The notes under the pieces were generated by a model. The model saw only the letters and a program-made list of their open reading frames with translations, was not told the DNA's origin and did not search any database. Positions 1 to 10,641 of a stretch of 64,000 bases of DNA are shown here, piece by piece. Origin of the DNA: Cornus controversa (Eukaryota > Streptophyta > Magnoliopsida > Cornales > Cornaceae). The first letter of the stretch is position 1. Every line of letters starts with the position of its first letter. The position numbers and the translations under genes are program-made. The stretch lies in assembly GCA_026545225.1 (NCBI GenBank), contig CM048845.1:53296033-53360032 (forward strand), read 5' to 3'.

Positions 1-809
1 TTGGGCAATTTTGATTTAGGTCGCGAGAGGGGACGATTTTGGTACCAATGCGTAGCTTAGACCGAGAGGAGTTGAATGATATATTTAAACATAAGTTTTG
101 GTGGCCAGAGGTGACTGTAATAAGGACGGGTAGGCGAGGGTCGCGGCTACCACGCGCTGGGGAATAAAAGTGCAGAAAAAGAAAATGGGAAGAAGAAGGA
201 ACAGGGCAACGCCTCTCCACATGCACTGCCAGCGCATGGGGGCTCGTGCTGTAGGCACCGATCGGTGCCAGGGAAGGGTGCATTGGCCCCACACGCAGGG
301 GCCCACCTCTTGGCCCAGTTTGGGCCTAGTCCGGAATATTTTAGTTTTTTTTTAAATTTTTAATTCATTTTTAAAATGTAGAAAATTAGGAAAAATGTTT
401 TAAATTACTTTTAAATTCCAAAAAATTTTAGAAAATTCAGACTTACCTTTTGAGGACAGAATATACCCGGAGCTTTAATTTCATAAAGAAATAAGTTCGC
501 CTTGTTGTACATTTAATTCAAAGTGTCCTTTAGAGTTGGGATTTTTATATTTTAAATTTCTGAAATTTTTTTGAAACTCCCCAGAGATTTAGTTGAGACA
601 TTTAAAGGTAGAATATGCATGGAAACCTAGGTTAGACCTATGTTTAGATACACTTGATGTTAGATTGCATGGTAGGGTTATTTATGTGATTTTATTATAA
701 TTGATAATTTATTTTCTCGTTAATTGATTTCTTTGCAATCATAATTATTCATGGTTAAATGTTGATGTTTAAATCAGTTTATGGAATCATGTAATTCTTT
801 TGCGTGTGT
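1..809 (+). mobile_element. Left part of an unassigned LTR, interrupted at 809
   Basis: No coding region is recognisable here. The stretch is separated from its continuation at 3405 by a solo LTR with a perfect TGTGT target duplication (805-809 and 3400-3404), so 1-809 and 3405-4638 were once contiguous. The assignment to an LTR rests on the downstream part, which ends in a plant-LTR-like terminus near 4638. A GC-richer block around 130-330 and an AT-rich block after 340 resemble U3/R layout, but a TATA box cannot be fixed with confidence. The LTR begins outside the window, so its element and full length are unknown. Confidence 0.5.
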
Positions 810-1192
810 TGTAGTGGCCGGTTCTTGAATTTTTCATCATTTATTGCTTTAAGTGCATTTTAAATGATGTTTAACATGTTTTGAATGTAGGGAACGTGTT
901 TAGAAAGTTGACATATAGTCTTAGGAAATTTTGGAAACTTTTGAAAAAATTTGACTTTTTGGTCAATGGGAGTCCCGGGATGAGGTTAAGTGAGTTCGAG
1001 AATTTTGGAAAATTTATTTTTTTCTATGGACTAAATGAAATGTTTAGAACATCATGGAAGTGATTTCGAGTCCAACGGAACTTTTAAGAATTAATTCGGA
1101 GGTCGGGAGGGTACGTTAAGTGGCCTGGGGGCAAAACGGTCATTTCAAGCCCCTAGGTGTGAAATAATTATCCCAAGGTCTGGGATATTTCA

Positions 1193-1201
1193 TATTTATA
1201 G
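1193..1201 (+). promoter_or_regulatory. Probable TATA box of the solo LTR
   Basis: TATTTATAG is followed within about 10 bases by a CT-rich stretch (1205-1255). The same arrangement appears in the related LTRs, for example TATAAATAG at 19819. This is the expected place of the LTR promoter; transcription itself cannot be inferred. Confidence 0.55.
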
Positions 1202-2065
1202 ATCTCACTCTCTCTCTAAAGCTCCCACTTCATCTGTCTCCCTTCTCTCTAGAATTTGGAAGGCTTAAGGTGTGATTTGGAGGTAACCGAAGAAGGAAAG
1301 TGTGTAGAGGGCGTCAAGGGCTTCGATTTGAACCGATGAAAGTTCATGTTTTGTAAAGTTGGGACGGCTGAGATTTCTCAAAGTGGGATTCAAAGCCTAA
1401 GATTTGAGGTAGGGGTGCTAGACTCATCTTTACTTTGATCTTATAAGTCACTTTTATGTGACATGAAAGATAGATTTGATTTCTTGAGCCTAGGGTTATG
1501 TATATGTGTATATATGTATACCATTGTGATTTATGAATGTGTAAATGTCCAACATGTTAGTTAGGACTTATATATGTTGGGTATGTGTAAATGTGACTAT
1601 GAATGCTTTTGATGAAAAATGTGTTCATTTGGTGAAAACATGAAGATATGGGTGTTTATAGATTTGTGCATGAAAGATAAGATTTTCTTGTAAAATGCAT
1701 AAGCATGATGATTTTCATGATGTGAGTGTGATGACATTGTGACAATTTTAAAGTGGAAGGAAAATGCATTGCATTGTGTGATTGAGTGCATTGATGTGTT
1801 ATATGCATTATGTGAAAAATGATGTTTTTGGGGCATGACAACATCGAGAATTAAGATAAGGGGATGACCCCTAGGGTGAAAGATCCAAGAATTGGCCAAG
1901 AGGATGGCACATCCGTCGGAATAGTGAACCGAGAAGCGTAAGTAGAGTTTGGGTGCCGAAGAGACCCTTACTATGGATGTGGAGTGATAAGCTAGTCCCC
2001 ATTGAAGTGATTTTTGGATTTATGTGGCGTGTGTTATATATATGAATTGTGATTTATCCAATTTG

Positions 2066-2101
<36 letters not shown>

Positions 2102-2890
2102 GTATGTATATGCATTGAAGGTGAAGCATCACACATGATTTGAAAAATGTGATTGTTTATGGGTAAAAAACATGTATACTTGTGATGTAGACATGTAGCG
2201 ATTTCATATGCACTCATGCATGGCTGACGGGTCAGAGTGGGGATGAGTGGATTATTTTTATTGAGCAGTGAGAGGATAAAGCTCACCTTCTATATACAAT
2301 TTTTTTTTCCAGATAAGGCACCAATGGAAGATGCGGCATGATTGGCTAGGTGGGCTCTTGAAGTTCTTTTGAGTTTTGACCCTTTCTATATGTATATAGA
2401 TGTCCAAGCTGACTTGTGGCATATGGACTAGATGGAAGGCATTGTAATTATGTTTTAAGTATGTTGGCATGTTTTAGTTCATATGTAATGACTATACATT
2501 GATTACATGTGACTTTTGGTGGATCAATGGAAGGATGTGATTTTGGCTCCCATTATGTATTATCTTGTGGGAATGGAGTGAATGATGGACTTTTAAGTTT
2601 TTATGTATGATATTGAGAGAATGAATGTTGGAGAATAGATTCGTGCTTTCTTACCATGCTATGAACATTATAGATCAATTATGGTTGTTTTGATTTCAAG
2701 GATAAAGTAGCTTTGAAGCAAACTTGAGAGGTTCATGAACTTTGATTATTTGAGACTAAAATTCATTGATTTTATGTATTTTTGATCATGTTTTAAGTTT
2801 GATTATGATTTTATATGGTGGGGTAGTGCATTGGGCTTGAAAAATCAGGTTTTGAGACATTTTTGGACTTTCGGTTGAGTGCCCTCTGCA

Positions 2891-3022
2891 TCGGTCGACC
2901 TAAAGTGGGAGATCCTGAGAGTTGGAACAGATGGGAACCTATTTTGGGTGACTGATGAGGGTTTCAGTCGACTGAAAGTGCAATTTTGGTTGACCAAAAC
3001 TACCCATCAGTCGACCGAAAGA
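2891..3022. repeat. Palindrome cluster (GTCGAC core) in LTR
   Basis: Several copies of a palindromic motif lie within about 130 bases: TCGGTCGACC at 2891, the perfect 16-base palindrome TTTCAGTCGACTGAAA at 2962-2977, a near-palindrome TTTTGGTTGACCAAAA at about 2984, and CAGTCGACCGAAA at about 3008. The cluster ends about 380 bp before the LTR 3' end. Other LTRs in the window have clusters at a similar distance but with different core sequences. Confidence 0.85.
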
Positions 3023-3517
3023 ATCCTGGAGCTGCTTGGGGGTTCATGCCTGACTTCGCACTTTGAAGGGGAATAACTTCTTCATTTTAAATCTGATTTG
3101 AATGATTCTTTTTTTTTTGAAATTCAATATTTTTTTATTCTCTATCCATTGGTATGGGTTTCAGATTCAGATTCCATTCACACAGGGTCGTATGTTCGAA
3201 AAATTGCAGGCTACCCCTAGTTGGCTATGCAAGTGATGCATGGTTTAGGCCCGTAGCAGTTGGTTAAGGTTGTGATATGTATATCCATGTGTAATGATAA
3301 ATTTATGCTTCCGTATTTGTATGGAATTGTTTAGAGGTGATGATGTGACAACACCGTTCACCCTCGGATTCTGGGAGAACCGAAAATCGGGGCGTGACAT
3401 GTGTGGTATGTCAGAATTAGTTAATTGTTTATGTATTATTTCGTTTGGTGAGTGGTATTGCATTAGGTTAAATTAATGTACTTATAAGTAGGTTGATTTT
3501 TATTTTTAAAAGGAATA

Positions 3518-3903
3518 TACGAGGGATGTGAGGATTTCCAAGAGGCATGTCAAGATTGCCAATACCTAATAAGGTATTCAAGGTTAATTAGGGAGGCCTG
3601 TCAGGATTGCCAATACCTAATAAGGTATTCAAGGTTAATTAGGGAGGCATGTAAGGATTGCCAAGAGGCATGTCAGGATTGTCAGTAGGGTATTCAAGGT
3701 TAATTAGGGAGGCATGTGGGGATTGCTATGAGGCATGTCAAGATTGCCAATAGGGTATTTAAGGTTACTAAGGGAGGTATGTGAGGATTTCCAATTACAT
3801 AGTAGGTTACTTAATATGTATATAAATGAGACATGTCAGGATTGCCAAATATTAATAAGGTATTTTATTTAATAATGTATTCGGGCATGTAAGGATTGCC
3901 TTT
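3518..3903 (+). repeat. Degenerate tandem repeat, GGCATGT.AGGATTGCC units
   Basis: About nine copies of a core reading GGCATGT(C/G/A)AGGATTGCC are separated by variable segments, several of which include AATACCTAATAAGGTATTC followed by AAGGTTAATTAGGGA. Units of about 50-55 bp with truncated versions are visible by eye. The array lies inside an LTR and is not coding. Confidence 0.8.
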
Positions 3904-3951
3904 GGTTTAAACTTATAAAATAGGTTCTATAATTTGTGTGATAGGGGATGG

Positions 3952-4128
3952 ATTGGGATGGTGTGTAGTATGGTTTCTATTTTGGGACAAAGGTTAAATA
4001 AGGAAAAATAAGGAAATGATACGTATATATCTATGTTTGATGTATTGGGATGGTGTGGAGGATAGTTTCTATTTTGGGACAGAGGTTAAATAAGGAAATG
4101 ATATGTATATATCTATTTTTTTATTGTC
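3952..4128 (+). repeat. Two-copy tandem duplication, about 90 bp units
   Basis: Two consecutive copies begin ATTGGGATGGTGTG (3952 and 4044) and share a TTTCTATTTTGGGACA block, AAATAAGGAAATGATA and GTATATATCTAT. They differ by a few substitutions and a small indel (an extra AAATAAGG in the first copy). Confidence 0.85.
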
Positions 4129-4684
4129 CCTCATATAGAGGGTTTGTTTATCGGTTCTCTGATTGGGTTGTAGTAGTGGGAACTTGCTCGTGAGTTTAAC
4201 TCACTTTGTTGATTATTTTAGGTCCAAGGTAGTTTCCACCTCGAGGTTAGGGCATGGAGTTCGAAGAGCGTGGCAGTTATCTATTCCTTACTAGACTTTA
4301 GTGTAGGGACTTAGATCTTTTTTTAAGGTATTCACTTTTATGATTTTTGGTTAAAGGGGTCCTTGATTTACGAGATTTCCAAGTTGTATTGTTCAAACTA
4401 GTATTATTATTTAATGTTATTTATTATTTCAGTTAGACTTTACTTTCAGCATTTATAAATCTTCTCTTTTTATCCTTGTATTTTTTGCCTATTTGCGATC
4501 AGTTGTAGTTATCCCTTATGTTTTATGTGTGAAACTGGCCACCTCATCCGTAAAATGTGTAGGGGCTATTTCAAAAATTATGTGGGCTTAGGCCCAAAGC
4601 GGACAATATCATGCCATGTGGTGGAGTAGGCTGTTATATCAAATACTTCATCTCATCCAATCCTTCATTCAAATAAACTAAAGA

Positions 4685-4876
4685 TGCAAAAGGATTGGTC
4701 TCTCTCACCTTAGTTTTGATGATGACTTACTCCTATTCTGCTATGGAAACTTAGACTCAGTCAAGGTACTAAAGCAAGCACTCAACCAATTCTCACTTTT
4801 GTATAGCCTATCCATTAATTTGTCTAAAAGCTCCATTTTCTTCTTAGGTTTAACACCTTTCGTTGAGCTAAGTATA
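4685..4876 (+). pseudogene. LINE (L1-type) reverse transcriptase fragment
   Basis: The frame starting at 4685 gives a peptide with CKRIGLSHLSF, then DDDLLLF, then a serine/asparagine-rich segment ending in KSSIFFLG. This is the pattern of plant L1 reverse transcriptase around the catalytic (F/Y)ADD box: a helix, the box, a G-x-L-x-S-V segment and the conserved N-x-x-K-S block. The box reads FDDD at 4715-4726, so alanine is replaced by aspartate while both catalytic aspartates are kept. A stop codon lies just upstream at about 4682. Only about 65 residues of an enzyme of more than 1000 remain, between an LTR end and a copia LTR fragment, so it is a dead 5'-truncated or rearranged scrap. Confidence 0.7.
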
Positions 4877-4882
4877 ACTTCT

Positions 4883-5256
4883 TATGACATATATTTTTGT
4901 AATTAGCAATATTCGGTGTCAAAATTGAACATGATCGAGTTATAATATTTTATTTATATTCTTATAATTGATCATGAAATTAAAGATGGAGCACAAACAT
5001 GAAGTTCTACACCAAACATTCAAATGATCTTTAATAGCATGAAGCTTGAAACTTTGAAATAAGGCATCAATGATTTGAACAAGGATTTGATCATTTAAAG
5101 TTTTCAAATGGTTTCAATTGTATATGGACATCGTAAATCAATGTATAAGAACACATATTTCAAATCGAGAGGTTGAATCCTTGAAAATTAGGGTTTTCGG
5201 GCAAAATTGCAGATATTTCAAGGTTGGGCCGATCCATGAAGTCTCGAGACTTCAAT
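4883..5256 (+). mobile_element. Truncated Sirevirus-like LTR (5' part)
   Basis: It resembles the first part of the solo LTR at 24367: both start with a TATGACATA/TGTGACATA terminus and run through TTTTTGTAATT, GGTGTCAAAA, a GATCGAGTT motif and GCATGAAGTTCTACA. The copy stops near 5256, where the protease of the minus-strand Tekay copy begins, so the rest of the LTR is missing. The junction may mark a deletion. Palindromes of the GGACCGGTCC type are reduced here to remnants around 5230-5250. Confidence 0.7.
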
Positions 5257-5600
5257 TTATGTAGGGTAGAGCCTTGGAGTGGTCCAAGAATGGGTATGAC
5301 CAGTCCATGCCCTCTGGTGGAAAATTTTGGCTCTACAATTTCCTATTTTGACCGAGTTAGACTGACACACACTACATAAAGTCACTCTACCACCAACTGG
5401 CGTATCAATGGATAAAACCGAGTCCAAAGATGACACCTGAAACCCCAAAGCATAATAAGATTCATATAAAATAAATGAATGTGATGCACCCAAGTCCACC
5501 AAAACCCTACCCCACAAGCTGGATACAAAAAATATACCTCAGACCATTGACTGTCCTACCGAGGTCTCAACTGGAACAAGAGTGAAGGTACTACCCTCTG
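5257..5600 (-). pseudogene. Tekay-like retropepsin (protease) fragment
   Basis: Reading leftwards from about 5517 the frame shows RVLVDLGASHSFI, the aspartic protease active-site block of chromodomain gypsy elements (the consensus D-S/T-G-A here reads DLGA). It is followed by a conserved aliphatic segment and a TPVGG loop. Retropepsin of this family normally lies between the gag zinc knuckle and RT; here it follows gag directly, and RT is missing because the copia LTR fragment takes over at 5256. The catalytic aspartate is present, but the S/T of the triad is replaced by leucine. About 86 codons are open. Confidence 0.7.
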
Positions 5601-6505
5601 CTCTCTAGCCCTACTGCCCAGTACCCTAATATCCTAATTGCTAGTTAGGAATGCTAGATATGACTCCTCTAGCTGGTGCCTGTGAACTCTATACTGGTGG
5701 CACTGTCTATGGTGGCGGTAATGCCCTAAAGCTCGACTATAGAGTAGGAGGTTGCATAGAATACTATTGTGTATCAACCCCACTCTGAATACCCTTCTTG
5801 AGAGGATAATGCCAACTAATGTGCCCCACTTGCTGACAATGAAAACACTTCTTTTATGTTACATAAGTAACCAGTCCTTGAGTAAATTCAGCCATTTTAT
5901 GTCTGGGCTTTTGATAATTAAAGCATACCATTCTAAATCATGAAGATCCAGTAGGTATAGCCACATATGGTGTTGATTGGGCTTATTGCCCTTGTGAAAA
6001 TCACCCATCATCCCTTTGCTTTTTCCTAGCATGATTGTCCGGAAGGGATCTTGTGCTTCTCATTTGACTCTTCACTTCTCTCACCCTTTGATTATTATTG
6101 CTGAGCTCCTTAGCTATCAATGCTCTCTCTACCACCACCAAGTAGCTTGTCAAACCCAAGACTCAACTCTGTCCCGTATAAAGGTTTGAAGACCGCTTAT
6201 GAACTGTTTAATCTTAAGTTCTTCAATTGGGATCATTTCTTGCGTAAAATGAGCCAAGGATGTGAACTTGGTCACGTATTCCATCACTGTCATGTTGTCT
6301 TGAATCAAGTTGAAGAATGCTCATCTCATGTTATCCTTTACCGTTACCGAAAAGTACTTCTCAAAGAAACTACTTGCAACATATCTCAATCCATTGTCTC
6401 GATGTCATGGTAGTTTTCTATGAATTTTCCACCATCAGTTGGCCTCACCCTTTAGATAATGGGCGGCCACTTTCACCCTTAGATCCTCCTCTATCTCAAG
6501 CGCGG
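5601..6505 (-). pseudogene. Tekay-like gag, C-terminal part with degenerate zinc knuckle
   Basis: On the minus strand the region starting at 6505 gives retrotransposon gag signatures in shifting frames: a block with RVKVAAHYLKGEA, then a segment of the type preceding FEKYF, then a helix-rich part. Near 5800-5850 lies a zinc knuckle reading CFHCQQVGHISWHY, i.e. C-x2-C-x4-H-x4-Y, with the last cysteine ligand lost. Several stops are present. This continues the gag started at 12330; the two are separated by the Athila-like element at 6506 to about 12000. Gag forms the virus-like particle and binds the RNA. Confidence 0.7.
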
Positions 6506-7985
6506 TGATAAACAGTGAATGTTGCATATTCAATGCCCCTAAAATTATATGAATTAGTGTCTTAGTAATATTTATTTAATGTATTTATTAATAATTTTAA
6601 TCTTTTTATGATTTCAGGTGATTAAGGGTAATTCTAATTAATAATGATGCAATCGGGTTACAGATGGTGATATTTAGTAGGAAGCTGAAGCTTGACCCAT
6701 GAGATATGTTTATATTGAAGATCCAAATTAAATGGACTGAAGAAGTGGGCCGGAAATGAATTTAAACGAAGAAAAGGAGCATCGACCTATTCACATTGAA
6801 GACTGGGCCAATTCAGGCCTAGAAAAGTTCTGGACCCATTTTGGTATTCAGACCATAACTCCATACTCGACTGCCAAAATGGCTCAAACTTCACATAGGT
6901 TGAAGGAAATTCAATTCTGGATATTTTCATATTTCACAAAAATTTCCTAAAACGAACGTTTCCAGCACCTTTTTGCCCCATTTGCGCAGGTGCCACTTTC
7001 ATGGGCACATGTGCCATTTTCAATTGCGCAAGTGCCACTTTCATAGGCATAGGTGCTACTTTAGGAGGCCAAGTGTCCCGTTTATGCTTGCTTCGCAAAA
7101 TAAAAGAAAGAAAAGTAGGGTATTCTGGAGTGGAAAAATACAGAGAGATATACAGAGGCGATTCGTGACGATTACAGGTGAGAAGATGGTGATTTCATCA
7201 TTATTCAAGCCTGGGCCTCCGATCATGAGCAGCTAAATACCATTCTGGGGAACCCTAACCTTTCTTTTAATGTTGTAAATTGTATCTTAATTTGGGGACG
7301 TTTTAATTTGTGTATTGATTGTGTAACCAAGACATATACAATAGCCGTGCTATTGATTTTAAATTGAATGGATTATTTCATTCCATATTTACTCTTATTC
7401 TTGTAGAATGAATGTAAATTTATAGTGATTAGGGTTTGGTTCTTTTTAACTTCTATTATTTTGTTAAGATAGTTTATACAATAGTTTTCACTGATCGTTT
7501 AATTTAGAGTTTTGATAATTCGTACTAAGCGAAGATGGGCTATCATATCATTAGTTAGTTTATTTTGTAGTCTGTAGTCAGATGTATAGGCCATTCTAAG
7601 CGAAGACGAGTTATACTTAATTGTATGTTGAACGAATCCTCTTGATTGAATTGAATTAGGCTTGTAGCCATTTTTTTCTAAATGCATAGATTAGATGTCC
7701 CAAATTAATACAATTGTCATTGTGAGAAAGTTAGTGGTGAACTCAATTCCCAGGACCCTCTCTTCTTGATTAAATTTCAAAAAATAAATTTGCAAATAAC
7801 TTTAATTTTATTAGTTAAATTAAGGATCAACCATCAACTCTCTTTTCCAATTATTTTTGAATTAATTTAAAGACTAAATAGCATAACAATTCAATATTAC
7901 AAGTCCTTGAGGTTTGACACCCTCTATATAGCCATGTCCTACGAGGACTCATTTTATTTCGAGTGGTTAAGTAAAATTGACACCA
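6506..7985 (+). mobile_element. 5' LTR of small Athila-like element
   Basis: It begins TGATAAACAGTGAATG and is closely similar to the LTR starting at 10642 (TGATAAGTAGTGAATG); by eye mismatches occur about once per 15-20 bases over the first kilobase, and the ends diverge more. Shared landmarks include GGTGCCACTTTCA motifs, an AGAGAGATATACAGAGGCGAT block and ATGAGC(A/G)GCTAAA. The end is placed at about 7985 by the primer-site remnant that follows. It contains a roughly 18-base repeated phrase GTGCCACTTTCA(T/A) (about 6990-7045). Confidence 0.8.
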
Positions 7986-7995
7986 TATCATGTTT

Positions 7996-8013
7996 TGGTG
8001 TCTTTCCCGAGGA
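7996..8013 (+). other. Decayed primer binding site, tRNA-Asp type
   Basis: TGGTGTCTTTCCCGAGGA resembles TGGCGCCGTTGCCGGGGA, the complement of the plant tRNA-Asp 3' end used by Athila elements, with five mismatches in this stretch. It lies just after the LTR, as expected. The better-preserved version is at 31499. Confidence 0.5.
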
Positions 8014-8300
8014 CTGCGGTCATGATTGCGTTGTTAAGTTTAAAGATTAAGTCTAGTTTAATTATAATTTTGGACTTGTATATATTCTATTTTTAATTTG
8101 TTTTAGGTGTTTTGTGTGTTTGAATATAGGTACAAGAGCTACTACACAAGTGAAAAGAAGTTGAAATTTCAAGACCTCATGTGAGTTTTTGTATTTTAAT
8201 TCATGCACTTATGTTTAGGATTGTTAGTTTATTTTAATTTTGAAAAACAAAATTGAAAACATGTAGGTTGTGTTTGAAGACTCTTTGGAAACATGTTTAG
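8014..8300. other. Untranslated leader of small Athila-like element
   Basis: Between the primer-site remnant and the gag remnant there is no recognisable coding sequence; the stretch is AT-rich. It corresponds in position to the leader before gag at 34080 in the larger Athila copy. Confidence 0.5.
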
Positions 8301-9034
8301 ATTAATTTGGTTGTGATATTTAATTATTTTGGATATATGAAAATTTTGAGTGAAAATTCAATGGATGTGTCCAATAATTTGGATGCATTATCATGGAGAT
8401 TGGACCAATTTATGGCCTTTAGTCATACTTCTACTCCTACTCACTCGTCTATACCATATGAGTTATGTGCATGTTGCTTTAGTTCTTTTCATCATGTGAT
8501 AGATTGTCCTACTGCAGGACAATATTATGATTTTTATCAAAAACACACATATAAATTTTTCTATACAGGGGGGATGATCCATTTTCCCATACTTATTCTC
8601 TGGGATTTGAGGACAAAGTTTTGGCTGCCCTTGGCAAACTTGAGGAACGAATTGGCAACCTTGAGGAACAAACTAAATTGTTAAATTCACATTTGCAATC
8701 CATAGCTAGGCTAGAAGTTCAAATTGAGCAAATAACCAATGCTTTGAATTGTGAAGATCAAGAGGAACTTCAATGTCAGTCCGAGACTAATATTGAACTC
8801 ATACAACCAATTGAGTTAGACCATGCCCCCTTTATGGAACCATTACTTATACCGGACACCAAAACTTTACATGAAGAACTTAAGTGTGATCACTTAAGTT
8901 CTAATGAGAGTCCACTTTTTACCTTTGTTTTTGACTTGAATACTGACAAATTAGATATGAATGAGAAAATTAGTCAAGAACAAATTAAAGGGTCATGTTT
9001 TCCTGAATTAGTCGAATTTTATTTGATTGATTGA
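8301..9034 (+). pseudogene. Athila-like gag C-terminal remnant: zinc knuckle plus coiled coil
   Basis: Two overlapping frames together look like the end of an Athila-type gag. The first (8307-8580) holds CACCFSSFHHVIDC at about 8467, a C-x2-C-x4-H-x4-C knuckle, followed by PTAGQYYDFY. The second (about 8580-9034) has a heptad-like segment with KLEERIGNLEEQTKLLNSHL and SIARLEVQIEQI, probably a coiled coil, then an acidic tail ending ELVEFYLID. The frame changes at the run of six Gs near 8570-8575. The gag N-terminus, protease, RT and integrase are all absent, so the element is non-autonomous, in the style of gag-only LTR elements. Whether the ORF was ever used in this short form is unknown. 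Confidence 0.65.
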
Positions 9035-10641
9035 TTTTTCTTAAACCTCACATTGATATAGATAAGAGGTGCCTAAAAATTATTTGGATTTCGGCACAAG
9101 AAAGTGAGGACAAAATAGGGGGGACACTTTTAGATCTCCTCAAGAGTTGGGCGAACCTTCCATCAAAAGTAGTAGTTAGGAAGTGTGTATTTTTCTTTTC
9201 ATTTATTTTTATTTATCTTTGCTTTTGTTTGAGTTCATTTTTCTTCGTTTTAATTATTATTTGTGTTTGTTTTTCATTTTGTTGCATTCTTTTTTTTTTT
9301 TTTTTTTACTATTTTTTTTCCTTTTAATATGCGTGGTGTGTAGTTGTGTTTCTTATGATAGGTTCTGGCATCTAAGTTTGGGGTGATGGCCAACCCTTAT
9401 TCATGTGAATGCTTTGCCAAAATTTGACAATTCTACCACCACGGTAATATTGTTCTATCATTTACCATATGCTTCATGTTTTGTTACACATTGAGGACAA
9501 TGTGTGATTCAAGTTTAGGGGTAAGGAAGAACACTTTTGTTTTTTTGTTGTTTTTAGGTTGTTTTGTTTTCAGTTTAGATGTTTTAACACCAATCAAGAT
9601 TTTAATAATTTATATAGGTTCTTGACTTGCAATTGTAGAGTATTTGTAAAATTTCTAGAAACTGTGGTTTGAATGTAGTGGTTTAAATCATTATTTGCAT
9701 TGACATGACTTAGAGTGGTTAACTCTAGTTCTTTTCACAATTCACACGCACACTAGCAGAGTTGGTGGGGGTATATATCTGGCTTTGAGTTATCAGTTAT
9801 GTGTGCTGAATATAAGTTGGTATCCCTTGAGAATAAACATTTTAAGCATGCTACACTTATAAGGAAAAAAAAAAGGGAAAAAGTAAGTCAAGCCTTTTTA
9901 TGGAGTAACCTGGCCTCTTGCCTCAATAAGCAGTGAGTTTTCGAGTGAAAAGTGAGGGGTTGGAACCTTTTCTGTCATTGGTTAGTCTTTGGTTTGTAGC
10001 CGTTTTGGTTTGAGTTATTAGGTATGTTAGGGTATCTTGATACCTAGTGCCCTAAAACCATTTAGTTTGGAAGTCACTAGCTAAAAGCTTGCTACATGGA
10101 TCAATTCAAAAGCCTAATAAACTTGGGCATTACACAACCATAATATATAAATAATAAAAAATTCATGTATTTATGTTTTGAGTGATAAATTGAATAAGGG
10201 GATCCAATGAGTTGAAGGGATGTGCAATTGATTGCTTAAAGTTGGGTTAAACCACATAGATGAATGCTAGTTCACTTTTCACGAGGGACTAGAGTTGGCT
10301 GCTTTGAGATGTGTTGATGTAAATTATGTCTGAACCTTTGTTTTGAATTATGGAATTTTGGGATTTGAAAGTATTCTTGAATGCAAGTCTTTTAACTGCA
10401 TTTTGTATTCTTCTTCTTGATCAATGTTTGAAACATGAGTTTTTGCATGTTTGTGGGTAGCATCTCTGGAAACCCTCACAAGAATTCACTCGTCCACTAG
10501 GGATAACCTAGGGGTTTAAAAGGTTTGTTGCATACACTAAATGCAATCAGATCTCCCATGAAAGGGGAAGTAGTTTAGTTATTTTATTTTATTTTTAGTT
10601 CTGTATTGCTAAGGGACTAGCAATATATAAGTTTGGGGATG
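9035..10641 (+). other. Athila-type 3' untranslated region with repeated polypurine-like motif
   Basis: There is no pol. The region from about 9360 is colinear with 40390-41390 plus 49176-49499 of the larger Athila element and, inverted, with 59567-60500. It includes a T-rich stretch (9285-9330), the phrase TTGAGGACAATGTGTGATTC (9491), and three copies of AAGTTTGGGG or AAGTTTAGGG (9374, 9511, 10629). The last one, immediately before the 3' LTR, is the probable polypurine tract. ORFs here are low-complexity Phe-rich artefacts. Confidence 0.65.

Larger units (their letters stand above)
810..3399 (+). mobile_element. Solo LTR, Tekay-like Ty3/gypsy, with TGTGT target duplication
   Basis: This 2590 bp unit starts TGTAGTGG, ends GGGGCGTGACA and is flanked by identical 5-bp repeats TGTGT (805-809, 3400-3404), the signature of an inserted LTR left alone after LTR-LTR recombination. 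It is related along much of its length to the minus-strand LTRs at 12584, 16231 and 28701: shared blocks lie around 830-1260 (upstream of and including the promoter) and 1850-2000. It also carries a microsatellite of TA repeats (about 2065-2110) and a cluster of GTCGAC-centred palindromes (2891-3022). No internal coding region remains. Confidence 0.9.
3405..4638 (+). mobile_element. Right part of the unassigned LTR
   Basis: Continuation of the LTR interrupted at 809. It ends with a block around 4580-4638 (GGCCCAAAGCGGACAATATC and, further on, GGCTGTTATA) that matches the remembered 3' terminus of many plant LTRs, where TTACA is usual, here decayed to TTATA. It contains two tandem-repeat arrays (3518-3903 and 3952-4128). 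No coding sequence is seen. No primer site follows at 4639; the next sequence is a LINE scrap, so the internal region of this element is lost. Confidence 0.55.

Noticed and set aside
2058..2112. TA-rich stretch as promoter or origin
   Set aside because: A plain TA microsatellite, of which several others occur (26637, 53195, 54955, 55350).
3518..3903. CRISPR-like regular repeats
   Set aside because: Cores are degenerate and spacing irregular, with related rather than unique spacers, inside an LTR of a plant genome.
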